The notes under the pieces are model-generated. The model saw only the letters and a program-made list of their open reading frames with translations, made no database searches and had not been told where the DNA came from. Source: Branchiostoma floridae (Eukaryota; Chordata; Leptocardii; Amphioxiformes; Branchiostomatidae). Taken from it: a stretch of 64,000 nt of DNA. The DNA is taken from contig NC_049980.1 of NCBI RefSeq assembly GCF_000003815.2, positions 11,347,816 to 11,411,815 of the forward strand, given 5' to 3'. Both the position numbers and the translations under genes were made by a program. This document shows positions 21,191-32,601 of this stretch, one piece after another (position 1 is the first letter of the stretch; each line of letters begins with the position of its first letter).

Positions 21191-23428
21191 TTACAGTGGA
21201 CCAATCAGCTGGGAGGTGTCGATGTCAGTGTTGATGTCCATACTAGGACAGACCATGGGGAAGTTGCTGCAGTCCTCAGGGTTCTGGTAGATCTGACAGC
21301 CGGGCAGGGCCGGGGGAGGGGTGGTCCTGAGAAGAAAATAAAACGATATGTATTGTCAGCGTGAATGTACCATCCTTGATTTTCAATTCGAGGCGGCAGT
21401 TATTATTCCAATAATCATTTTCATACAGGCAGGCCTTCGCTTTTGATTGAGTAATGACAGGATTTAATGTTTTCATAACTTTTAAATGATGGATTTTACC
21501 TATTACTTTATCAAACATTTTGCACTGATTTTTTTGTTACACAGTATTGTCCTAGTTTTTATAAACTCATTAAGGTAGCAGCAGCAGAAGTAGTAGTAGC
21601 AGTAGTAGTATTAGCAACACCTGTATTGTAACGCATGCTAAGCCTGGTACCCAGTCTTGTATGTGAGTCTTAGTTCGTTACCAACGGTCGTAATTTCTCC
21701 AATAACCCGGGGCCCGGGGAAGCGGACTAAACTTAACAAATCTGGGTTCCAGACTAACTTTTGCCAGGTGGGAAAACAGAACACCAAGCTCTCAACAAAG
21801 AATCTTTTCAACAGAGAGAAGACATCTTACTTCCTGCAGACGATACCGACGTGTCCCTCCAAGCCAGCGTTGATGCAGTCACAGTGGGCGCAGACGTCCT
21901 CGGCGGGATACTTGTCCCAGTGCCATTGGTCGCCGATTCCATACGTCATCTCCTGGTGTACACATTTGTCACCTGCAGGGACGGGGATATTTTCGTGGTT
22001 AGATATAACGTTAGAAGCAATAGACACGCGGTGTTATACAGCAACGTTGGGGTTACACCGCCCCTTACGGGGTGACATACCCTTTCTTTCAGCTGAACAC
22101 AAAGAGATTGTAAATGCTTTACGGAAGAATTAAACTATTTCTGCAACAAATATTTGGCCATATACATGTATCTATGTGGCCTTGAAAGGTCCTGTCAAAG
22201 ATTATATGAGCTTTGGTCGTATCTGTTGATCGCCAGGTCACAGAATTAAGAAATCCGCAGAGCGTATCACTGGGAATCTATCTATCAGCTGATCTAAAAA
22301 AAATCGCGAAAATGTAATTTAGAGCTTGAAGTCTCGTCAGTCGATCGATTTCCTGCTGTGTGACATTATTGGGATTACACAGCCGATTGAAGGCAAGAAA
22401 CATGTATGGCTTAACATTTAGACGATTGAAGGCCAGAAACATGTATGGCTTAACATTAGATTAATTAACCAACTCTTTGTTATTGAATGTCTCCCGTGTA
22501 TGAACAAATGTTATTCACCAACATAGGCGATAGGTTTGTATGTTGCACACATTCCGTGTACTATTTTTGTCCGAGTTTATTTGATGTGACCTTTATTTTG
22601 TTTAAATAACAGGTGCAACCAGTCCCATGGGTACCGTAAAGTAACTTGCTTGTGGATAATTTCGCGAAATCAAATTTCTTCGAGAAAATCAAAATATGTC
22701 GCAGAATAATCCGAATACTTTAAGTGTTAGCATAGTTGAGAACGCATCGTATATTCAAATTTAAAGGAACGGCGACAAAATATAACGCTTTTTTTAAGCC
22801 GGTGTCACACGGCAAGATAGTTACTATAGTCACTCGACTGCTTTCATTAGCTTAGCGACCCTGACATTAGCAAGAAATTGTTCCCGACGTCGGTCATACA
22901 AGCAGTTTTGGCGCTGCCATTTTACGTTTACCTACTTTTAACGTCTTATACTAAAGTAAAGTGCCCAAATATCTGTATCCCAAGATGGGATATCTCCCTA
23001 GATATGTGATAGTCACTCAACTGCTTCGAAAAGCGTATCCCGAAAGAAAGTGTGTCGGAAGTCTGCTATTAAAGTAAAAATCATATATACGGCACAGTAC
23101 ATTAGTAGAAGCGGGTCCGTATGGCCCGTATACCTACCAAACTGGTCCGTATGGGGGTTCTTGAATCTAGAAAATGATTATTGCCGAAAAGAGGTAATTT
23201 AGCCAAAAGACGGTTGAATTATCCCAAAAAATATTATCTATCAGAAAATAACTCTCGCTTCTGGAGTGGAATGCCCTTTTAAATCCTGGTTGATATTTTT
23301 TTCTGTCACTACATCCTTGAAAATCCTAGGACGAATGTGCCCGGGCCGTTACCTGGCATGACTTGGTGGAAGAAGTCCGTCGCCACCACCACCGTCAGCA
23401 AGAGGGGGAACACCAACAGGACCCGCAT
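21191..23428 (-). CDS. Small secreted cysteine-rich protein, beta-microseminoprotein (PSP94)-like
   Basis: Three coding exons (23353-23428, 21831-21972, 21191-21326) join to 117 aa. Residues 1-16 form a hydrophobic signal peptide (MRVLLVFPLLLTVVVA). The mature part has eight cysteines: C29, C53-x2-C56-x-C58, C71, C83-x8-C92 and C99, with GDQWHW (39-44) before the CxxCxC cluster. The CxxCxC cluster, the single Cys after it and the C-x8-C pair match the beta-microseminoprotein pattern, an extracellular two-domain fold of uncertain function. Mammalian members have ten cysteines. Those missing here are the first and one of the Cys-Cys pair, which I recall as disulfide partners. A VWC-like fragment is the main alternative. 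A likely 5'-UTR exon joins at 23453, with an upstream donor at 23866-23865. Confidence 0.72.
22384..22455. repeat. Short tandem duplication in the intron of the microseminoprotein-like gene
   Basis: GATTGAAGGCAAGAAACATG and its near copy GATTGAAGGCCAGAAACATG are both followed by TATGGCTTAACATT. Recent local duplication, non-coding. Confidence 0.75.
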
Positions 23429-24137
23429 TTTACTCTCCGAGATCTTGAGACGTCTGAAATGAAATTATCTTAGAGTCGACCATCTTTGGGTTGGACTTCA
23501 TTTTATTTGCATCATAGAATCTAGAACTCTGTTATGATTTTCCATGGTATAAAATTGATGCAGAAATAGCAAATACAACTTTACACGTGAACATCAAACT
23601 AGCTATGCCAAATACGACAGTGACTTTGTAGGATAGGGATCTTGACGCCTTATTTCTGTCAAGGTCTTTTTCAAGGAATTGTTCCGTTTTTTTAAACGTC
23701 CACGTCCATTTACGGCGAAGCTTGGCAAGCTAAGATCACAAACATGCCGATATGATATCGATCTTAGGATTTTATAGTTTTTATAGTTCTATCGTTACCG
23801 ACAGTTGTAACTAACGTTAACATTATAAAAAAAACGACAACACGGAAACATGAAAAGTCAGCTTACCTTGCCTTCAAGTTGAGGAAAATGACCCAATAAT
23901 ACCTTATGTGTTTTTAAAATATAAATCTTGTCATTATTTGTTCCTTCAGAATGTCTAACATCCGTGGCCAGGAAGAGGATACTGCCGATATCTAACGTTA
24001 CACCTGTTGTTTCTCAGATTTCGACCTTTTCCCGCCTCCTACCGCATGGTAAACTATGGCTAACGTAATAATTTTGTCATAAACACTTCAAATTGCGTGG
24101 ATGAAGGTTAGACATCTTGGTTTACTTAATAGGATAC

Positions 24138-24230
24138 GCCAAAAAGCAGTTACTAAAGCAACTGGATATCATTTTGGAAATGGTCCGTTTTCAAAAACAT
24201 ATCAAGTTGCCTTAGTAACTGCTTTTTGAC
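24138..24230. mobile_element. Short foldback MITE (AAAAAGCAGTTACT family)
   Basis: Arms GCCAAAAAGCAGTTACTAAA and, inverted, TTAGTAACTGCTTTTTGAC flank a spacer of about 29 bp. The outer flank GAAGGTTAGACATC recurs next to the copies at 44799-45161 and 39068-39110, so the full family is longer than this core. Confidence 0.65.
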
Positions 24231-25417
24231 ACTTCAAAATATTCTATTTCGGATGAGAGACACGAGTCTCTTGCTGTGACCTAGCAGTGACCCCGCACCT
24301 GCGACGGCAGTCGGCTTGCACCTGTTGATTAAATCATCAGGGCCAACAAATCAGCGAAGAGGAAACGTTTCTATATTTAGATCTGTCTTTGCGAAATTGA
24401 TATAAACGAGTCTGCGATTGGTCACCGAAGAAAACCCAAAGTTACCCGCGAGATTGTTTTCCCGCCGAAGACTGAGGCTACTTAATATTCATGAGCACCC
24501 GGTGTCTGCACCTGCAAGTAACCTGGAGTCCGCACCAGGGAAGCACAATCAGCACCAGGGACAGGGAAATGAAGTCAGCCATTCCGGTGCCAGATTTCAA
24601 CTGCTTGTTCTAGTTGTGTGTACTGTACTGTTGTTGATAAAAGCTGTACTAGACACAGAAACAATGCCCATACCTTTACAATGACAGGGAGCATAACAAA
24701 CTCTATGTAATGTATTGATACAGATGTATAGGTAATGAAGTTATATTTTGTTCAAGAAGGGATAATAGTGATCGGCTTATAGCAGTCGAAAAGTCCTCAA
24801 ATCAGTTACCAATCAAAAAGTGTTAAGATTTTACCATTAAATCAGTGTTTTAATGTTGCTTAATTATAGCCCTCTTACCGACTGGCTATTGTACTCGCTA
24901 CAGCCTTCAATTTCAAATGGCTGCCTGGAGGTATGTAACGTTAAGTCTTGGTGTTTTGAATAAACCAGTCTACTACATGTACTACCACATGTCACATATC
25001 AACCATCCTCTAGGCATTAACTCCCTTATCACAGTGTGGAAAAAGGAAGAGGCATGGTGATTTTTGCATTAATTACAACCCTTGTCAGATTTACTGGTAA
25101 TTTGGTACACTGAATAACTAATGATGAGAAAACTCTAATAACCTTTATCATAACATCATGGTTATAAACAAAACCCAGATATCTTTTCAAATATCTTTGG
25201 TTTCTGATAACACAGTGTTGTCTTGTGTTGACATGTTCTAAAATCCACACACACACACATCTACAGTACAGGTGTGTCAGTAGCACATTGTTTTCTATAC
25301 AAGTTGCTTCTCTGATACTTGTCAATAGATCTGGTAGACTTAATACAAACTCCATACAAATGCTATGAAATAAGAAATCAAAGATCGCATACCTCATACA
25401 AATATACAGTTTGTTAA

Positions 25418-25942
25418 AGGGGCATTCCACTCCAGAAGGGAGTCTTGTTTTCCAATAAATGATGTGTCAATGAATACATAATCAGCCGAATTTTGTGAAA
25501 TTCACCTTGGGATGAATTGCGTGATGTGTGTTTTATAAAACAATAATGACACTCACTAAACCCATGCAGACCCTACCCATGCATTCCCTATACGCATAGA
25601 CACTTTGTTTATCGTACATATTTTCGGAATAAATGAGGTACGCTAAGCACACCGAGAAGGCAAATTGCTCATAAGATAGCAAAGAATACAAGAACAAGAC
25701 GAAATTTCTTAGCGAACCTGAAATTAGTTTGGTAACCTTACCTAAAAGTTTTGCATTGTATTCAGCCATAGGATTAATTCAATTAGAGGGTACTTGAGGA
25801 GTTTAGTAGAAGACTGAATGCTTTAGAGGCATGTGGAGCAACTGGGTACTTTATCGTATAATGTGAAGTAGTATGCAGTTATCACTTCCAAAAATGAATA
25901 TCTATCGGAAAATAACACTCCCGTGTGGAGTGGAATGCGCCT
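25418..25942. mobile_element. piggyBac-like MITE, 525 bp, TTAA target
   Basis: Ends AGGGGCATTCCACTCC and (reverse complement) AGGCGCATTCCACTCC sit directly inside TTAA on both sides (25414-25417 and 25943-25946). TTAA duplication is the piggyBac signature. No transposase is present. The right end of another copy, GGAGTGGAATGCCCTT followed by TTAA, lies at about 23263-23282. Confidence 0.75.
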
Positions 25943-26483
25943 TTAACTTCCTAATACTCTAGCCTATCATGCACTGTAACTGTTTGTGGGCAACAAGCCC
26001 CAAGCCAACCAGGTGTGAAACACGAGGTCATTGACCTCATCAGACAGACTGTTAATGGATATACCACTGTCAGGAAGGAGATGTTGTCCACTAGTGTTGT
26101 AATACCTGCAAATACTGCCAGGAGTCACTGGGACTGCTAACATAACAACACACATACCAAAATTTATACAAATCCATCAAAAGGATCTTGAGTAATACAT
26201 GTCTGCGCAAACACATGTATGCAACCAAAAACAATACCCCTTGAGGTAATATGTTGGGGAGGCTTCTCCAAAAAGGTTAGCATGATTCAAGGATTTGTAA
26301 TTTTCACACTGTCTCTCAGGCTACAATACTCCCATATTACCAAAGTCCAAATTTTCACAGAAATAAGAAACATACCATCCAAAATAAGAATGGACTACCA
26401 GGACAGTAATAAGGATATGTAAGTAAGTTAGTACCAGGACAGAGGTGGATTTTGAGGCTAAAAAAACTAAACGTAAGAGTACG

Positions 26484-26489
26484 TTTATT
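26484..26489 (-). promoter_or_regulatory. Poly(A) signal of LTV1
   Basis: AATAAA on the minus strand about 45 nt after the LTV1 stop codon, giving a very short 3' UTR. Confidence 0.6.
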
Positions 26490-26530
26490 CAGGAAACTAG
26501 AGTACTAGTTCAGAGATTTTGGGGTATGTC

Positions 26531-29500
26531 TTAAGCTAATTTGATGCCCTTAAGGTTCTTCTGGTTCATGACAACCTTCTCTTGTCTGGAGACTTCCTCC
26601 TTGAAGGCCAGTTTGTTGGCCTTTTTCTCCATTCTTCTCTCCTGGTAAAGTATCAGAAGAAACAAAGTTAGTATATCATGCTGCACATGATAATTTCTTG
26701 CTCTTTTCTGAGCTTGGTAACACTTGGTACCAACGTGTAAAAACAAAACAAAAATATACGAAATTGGCACCCACCCTCCTTTCTGCCTTTACAGCCTGTT
26801 TCCTTTGTTTCTTTTCTTCAGCTGTTTCCCCTTTTCTTCTGGCTGGAGTAGGTCTACTTTCACTTTCTTCTTCATCTTCTGAACTTTCCAGTTCTTCATC
26901 CATGTTATCCAGCTCCTCCAGCTGTTTCTTGGTGAGACCTTTACCCCCGAGCACACCAATGGGAATGCCACTTTTCTGGGACAGGATGATCTGTTTCCCC
27001 TGAACATCAAAAACAGACAATCAGTTCTCTGTACCTGTACAATAGGCCGGAATTGGACCTCAAAAATAGCAACATATTTGATGTGAGAATTTGAAATACC
27101 TTTTTGGGTTTAGGAGGGTCCTTAATCACTGTTGGGTGGTTGTATAAGGTGGAGTATGTACCTGGAAAAGAATAAAAACTAGACTCACAAAAACCTTAGT
27201 CATAGGGAGTTAGTTTGATGTTAATACAATCTCAATATCCACAAGTACACCTATAAGGTGGCACTTTAATTATTAACCACTTATTGCCTACAACACAGGA
27301 AATTGAAAATCTCATACCCCTGTGAAATATATGTATACATGTGTACTAGTTTTTAAAAAAAATATCTTGTTTTATTTTCAATTGTGCGTTTATCACCAAT
27401 TTTTCCGACATATTTTCCTTGTGAGGTAACAGACATGCATATAGCAGGAAAGAATTGAAGACAGTACATGAGATAACCTACTGTGGGATCATTGACCTAA
27501 CTTCTTGTCAGGCTCCCCTACATGCCTAGCATGTGGAAATCAGACCTTCTACTGCATCCATATAGCTACAAGAACACAGACAAATACATAGAAAACAAAA
27601 CCTCCATGCATGTCATTCACACTTACTGAGGATGGATTCACAGTCCCACTTTTCTTTGGGCTGCTCTGTGACCATCTTCACTAGGTCCTCTTCCTCAGAC
27701 TCTGATTCTGATGACACATCTTCTTCTCCTTCCTCCTCAAGGATCTTCTCAGGATCAAGTCTTCTGATGATACTGCAATCAACACGTTTTGAAAAACATT
27801 TAAAAAAACATAATCAAAGAAAAAAAAGAAAGCAAAGATAAATATTTCCATGGGTTCATCTGATTAGTTAATCAACTGATATGATGGTACATTATAAATG
27901 ACACAGATACATGGCCATAGATACAAAAAACGTGTTACTGCTACAGCAAAGATTAAATTTAACACTACAAAAAACAACAACGAAACCTTGGTATGGGTAT
28001 TGAAATTAGAGGACTTCATGTCAAAAGCACATATGGTAATGGAAACACCGGCATCTTTACAGCTAAACGTGTAAGTTTGCAGTGGAGCATAAGGAAAAGT
28101 TTCGCAATTACAGTACAAGTCTAAAAAATTCTGTTTGATGTTGATTCATGTTTCTGTCATAATTGAAGACCATACGTAGGTACCTTTCTTCTTTCTTCTT
28201 CTCATATTCCTGTAGGATGTTGTTCAGCACGAGGCTGTCCTGCTGCACAGTGCCTGTCAGCTCCTCATGGTCCAGAGGCCCCATCTCATCATCATCATAC
28301 TCTTCATACAGCTGAACAGGCACAACAACAGTTCCATGAGCTCATGCCTCCATGGACTAGCTGCAAGTTCTCAAATGTCTCAGTTAATTGTAGTTCATAA
28401 ACTATGAACGTAATTATTCAACATAAGGCCTTCATTAACATTGATCTCTTCCTGTCAGGATATGGTGAACAGGACTATCATATGGAAAATAAAATTGCAA
28501 AAACAATCTCCCCATAAATTAGTAGTCTCTCCCATTGACCCCAAGACCTGTCAAGTCTGACACTTCCTGTCACTTTCAAAAAGCTGAATTTGTGACTTCA
28601 CCATATTCCTACTCACCTCCTGCTACTCTACTGACATTGTATTGAAATAAATTTGGACACGCCAACAAAGCACATGAAGGGAACAAAGTTTTTTCTTAAC
28701 ATTTACACAGCTGAGAAAGTAAAAAAAAAAAAAAAAAAACTTTGTTGAAGAGGTTCATCAGTCACGTATGCAAACAGTTACAACAATTTTCATCAATCAA
28801 TGACTGTTTTTGTAAAGGTACAGCACATACCTCCCAAATTTTTCGATGTCTACCAGTACATCATTGTCAGAGGAATGACCTAGTCTCAGTTCTCGCGAGG
28901 TCAGGTTTAAAAAAAACTAAAACGTTTAAAACGTTTACATGTACATACAAAAAAAAAAGAGAGAATTCCTTAGAAAGGAAAAGACAGACTGTCTCCTACC
29001 TTTTCAAACCTGTCATCTAGAAGAGTCAAGCCTTCATTTCTCCTCATGACGGAGGATGTGATGGAGTATTCAGTGAACCTGGATTTGGTGGTTCTGTAAG
29101 TCAGCCCCTCATCAGAGCCCTCCTCCTCTGATTCCATCTCACACTCGTCAGACGGGTATTCCCCATCAGTGTCTACTTCTTCTTCCTCCTCATCTTGGGG
29201 GGCTGCGGTTGCCATGGAGATGAAATCATCCTCAAGGACGTTGTCAGGGTCATCGTAGTTGAAGTCTTCATCAAGAGCTGCTACAATATCTGGGTCCCAG
29301 TCTAGCTGTGGGCCTATATGGGAGGGAAAAGTGCGATCAAAGTTAACTTCACAAAGAGAAATTCCAAACAAAATGTTTGAAACAAGGCCTAACCCTAACA
29401 CAAGTCAAAAATCTCTCTGACCAGTGAAAATTCTACTTAAAGCTAAAGCTGCAGCTACCAGACTAAAAGTGTGCATACATATCAATATGGAGGTACCTAA

Positions 29501-32285
29501 TAGTATCAAAAAAGGTTAAACTTTGAAAGGGACTGATATATAGATGTAGGCTTATATACCAAGTATAATTACAATTATGGCTCTTTGAAAACTTGTCCTT
29601 ACAGGTACAGATCTCAGTCTACTTTAAAGTCACAATACATACATGTACAGCACGATCACTGCTGTAAATTCATTTATCTTTGTGAGTATGTAACTTTGTG
29701 GCAGAAATGAAAAAGATTTTTTTGCAGTCAAAACAATACTATAGCACAAAAATACATATCTGCATTCCCATAACATTACCGTGGAGAGGAACCTTGAAAA
29801 TAAAACCACTGCAAACGTTTCAAGATTTACAGTACCTATGGATTAGAGATAAACGTCATCTTCAAGTTGCTACATGTAAATGTTCTCCCTTACCCACGAG
29901 AGGTACTGCCTTGTTGAGCATGCCCACATCCTCCTCCTGCTCAGATGGGAAGACTGATGCAGGAAGCTGTAGTCTGGGAGTCTCCTCTGTAGCTGGCTGG
30001 GGCTGTGGTCAAGGGGAAATATAAAGGAGAGAAAACATGTGTCATACAAACTCTGCTGTCTACATACATACATATAAATTTTGTTCTTGGTCTATGAAAT
30101 TTGATAAGTGATCTGTCAAATGTTTGTTATTCATTGGTCGCTAAAAAAATATAAACACTAGTAGAGATGGTGTAAAAGAAGACACAATCTAATGATGAAC
30201 CAGTGCACAGAATGTAGAGTCAATTCCACATTACCAAGAGGGTGCTTCTTGCCTTTTGTTCCAACATTTTGGAAATCTTTATAACATTCTAATTGTGAAT
30301 AGTAACTGTTTAGAACTGTTTATAACAGAATTGTGATGTTCTGAATATTTTCTACAGTATTCAAACATGTTAGAAACATTTCTAACATCAAAGTCATTAT
30401 TTCTGATAGTTTCTAAACTGTTCCAACATAGATTCATCATTTGTGATCACAAAAGACCGAGCTTAGCAGCTTGGTTTATGGGGGTAATAAAAGATTTTAT
30501 GGAGGGAAAAAATGACACAAATTGTTGGAACATTTGAGAACATGTTCCAACAATAACAAAAACACATAGATGTTTCTAAATTTTTCTAAATAAAGAGATA
30601 TTTGTACCATTAATTCCCCAATGTTTCCAACATATATAGATAGGTTCAAACATGTTAAAACTTTCATTTTCAATTGTTTGAACAATTTAGAACTTTAGTG
30701 AGATATTCTTTTATTTAGAATAGTTCAAACTTATGACAAATATTGTTTCAAAACCCTCTCAATGACTCGGAATCGACTCTAAACAGGAGTGATTGACATA
30801 CAATGATTTACAGAACTGTTTAGTACTGACCTCATCAGTAACCTCTACCCTTTTGATGTTGACCTTTGACACGCTGGGTTCCAGTACTGCCTGCCCTGGT
30901 TCCTTCAGGTGCTGCAGGTAATCATACTCATCCTCAAAGTACACTCCGTACTTCCTCTGCTCCTCCCTTCTCTTCTCACTACTGGCCGAGACCTTGAATT
31001 GTAACAAAGAACAAACAAGTTAAAAAACAGTCCTGAATCACAATGAAGAGGAAGAGAATGTAAATTCATTTTCATAGGGACCTAATTTTGTAAAGGGAAA
31101 AGGAGATTTTGCAGTGTTTTAAGCCTGCGATAGAAACTATTCTGTAGTACAGTTGGTATTCAAAAAGCGCATATTCACAGTGTTCTGAATTTGCAATGAA
31201 GAGGTCACGGTAAAAAACACAAAAAGACAACCAAGTCGCAAACACTTTAAGATTCACAGTGCCATGACCAGGAGTTAGTTCATCTGTAGTAGGTAGGCAA
31301 CGTTGCCAACTACTACTACGTAGTCTATATAAGAGAATGATAAGACACATGTAAAGAATGATCACACACATGTGAAGTGACTCTACAAAAGAATGCATGA
31401 CTATGTAGAGAAGTGAAGAAGATGGAGTGCCTAATGTGTGCTTAGTGCTGACCAATTGGAAAAAAGCAGCGAGAGATGAACACGTGAGAAATACGCAGAG
31501 AGAGAGAGAGAAACAACAGCACATGTGACCATCATCCGACGAATCCGACGGCGGATATAGACTATATATAGAGACAACAACAAGATATCTATTAATCTAG
31601 ATCGGTCATGATCTTGCTCACCTCTTGTAGGACATGTTGAGGTTTGTCCTCATCAGCCTGCAGGGGGTCCCTCTGACTTCTGTGGACCAGGTGAAAGGTC
31701 ACGGCATTCTTGTTGTCAATAAACTTCTTCTTCTTCCTCGGCTGTGGAACAAAGATATCATGTTGTAAGAGCAGTGACCTTTGACATATACAGTCTTTCC
31801 CAAGTGTTATGACCTGTTCAATTGTTACAAGGCCAGGGTATCAATATCAACTTAACTGACAGATCTACTACAAAGGAAAGATATCCAATATCAAATAAGG
31901 GTGTACACAGAACATGTAACGTTACACATACTATAAGTTAGCGTGTTAATTATATACTTTAATATACAGGAAGCATGAATACTTGTCACATCATGCAAAT
32001 GTTGTAAATAATATGTACGACATGTAAATTACAAGCAATTACAATATATCTATTCATGTTTCCTAACCAGATAAAAACTTCTGTTCATGCGTTAGTTCTT
32101 AGTACTCATATACCTACAATTTGTACAAAGTGTTCATATAATTTATTTGTGATAAAAAGCACAAGGCTACCACCCCCCTCCCCACACAGTTCGAAATATC
32201 GTTTAACTGTCACCGTTTCTTGTTGTTGATGCCGTCCTTGTACCAAATGGAAACCATGGAGTTATAAAGAACAAATCTTTACCAT
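26531..32285 (-). CDS. LTV1: LTV1, 40S ribosomal subunit biogenesis and export factor
   Basis: Assembly factor that binds pre-40S particles around the beak proteins and must leave before the subunit matures. Ten coding exons join to 459 aa (human about 475): 32283-32285, 31622-31741, 30831-30992, 29894-30002, 29000-29313, 28184-28311, 27627-27772, 27100-27161, 26775-26999, 26531-26641. Recognised blocks are PRKKKKFID with AVTFHLVHRSQRDPL at the N-terminus, RKYGVYFEDEYDYLQHLKEP, the acidic DPDIVAALDEDFNYDDPDN, TKSRFTEYSITSSVMRRNE, the KEKWDCESIL segment and the basic tail RMEKKANKLAFK. Several acidic Glu/Asp/Ser runs are typical of the family. The first coding exon contributes only the ATG, which is followed immediately by a donor GTAAAG. 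Exon 2 starts at codon 2. The gene is divergent from SLC17A9, with 316 bp between start codons. Confidence 0.96.
28722..28739. repeat. Poly(A) tract in an LTV1 intron
   Basis: Uninterrupted run of A on the plus strand. It could be the tail of an old retroposed copy, but no head is recognisable. Confidence 0.5.
30240..30750. repeat. AT-rich repeat rich in TTCTAAA/GTTCCAACA motifs, LTV1 intron 3
   Basis: Motifs of the type GTTCCAACA, GTTAGAAAC, GTTTCTAA and TGTTGGAACA recur in both orientations over about 500 bp, suggesting a decayed element. Clear termini or a target duplication could not be defined. Confidence 0.35.
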
Positions 32286-32601
32286 TCTCTTGTTCCAAAA
32301 ATGCGGGAAACGGCAGAAATCACACTTCTCCTGGCCTTGGTCACAAGTTGGTGCTCGTCTGCTAGGTCTGCTACACTTGGATTATACCAATACCGTTTAA
32401 GGGGGTGGCAGTATTTCAGTCAACTAGATTCACCGCCCCAAAAAATAAATGATTAAATTTTATGAATATTTAAGTGCCATTTATCAATCAGATAGTATTG
32501 TTTCTTTGGCATTTTTGTTTGTTTCAGTTATCTTAAGTTATTTATCCACGTTCCCCAATGTGTTGAATGGACTAGCCCTTGATGACCTTTGTCCCGGAAA
32601 C
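32286..32601. promoter_or_regulatory. Shared divergent promoter region of LTV1 and SLC17A9
   Basis: The start codons of LTV1 (minus, 32285) and SLC17A9 (plus, 32602) face away from each other with only 316 bp between, so the two promoters must overlap or sit side by side here. No TATA box in a clear position. Transcription start sites cannot be seen from sequence. Confidence 0.6.

Larger units (their letters stand above)
23868..26483. other. Intergenic region with MITEs
   Basis: No coding exon supported. It contains a short foldback element (24138-24230), a TTAA-flanked MITE (25418-25942) and inverted CCAAT-type motifs near 24335-24420 that could be part of a promoter. The 88-codon open frame at 24418-24684 has no recognisable feature. 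Confidence 0.4.
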
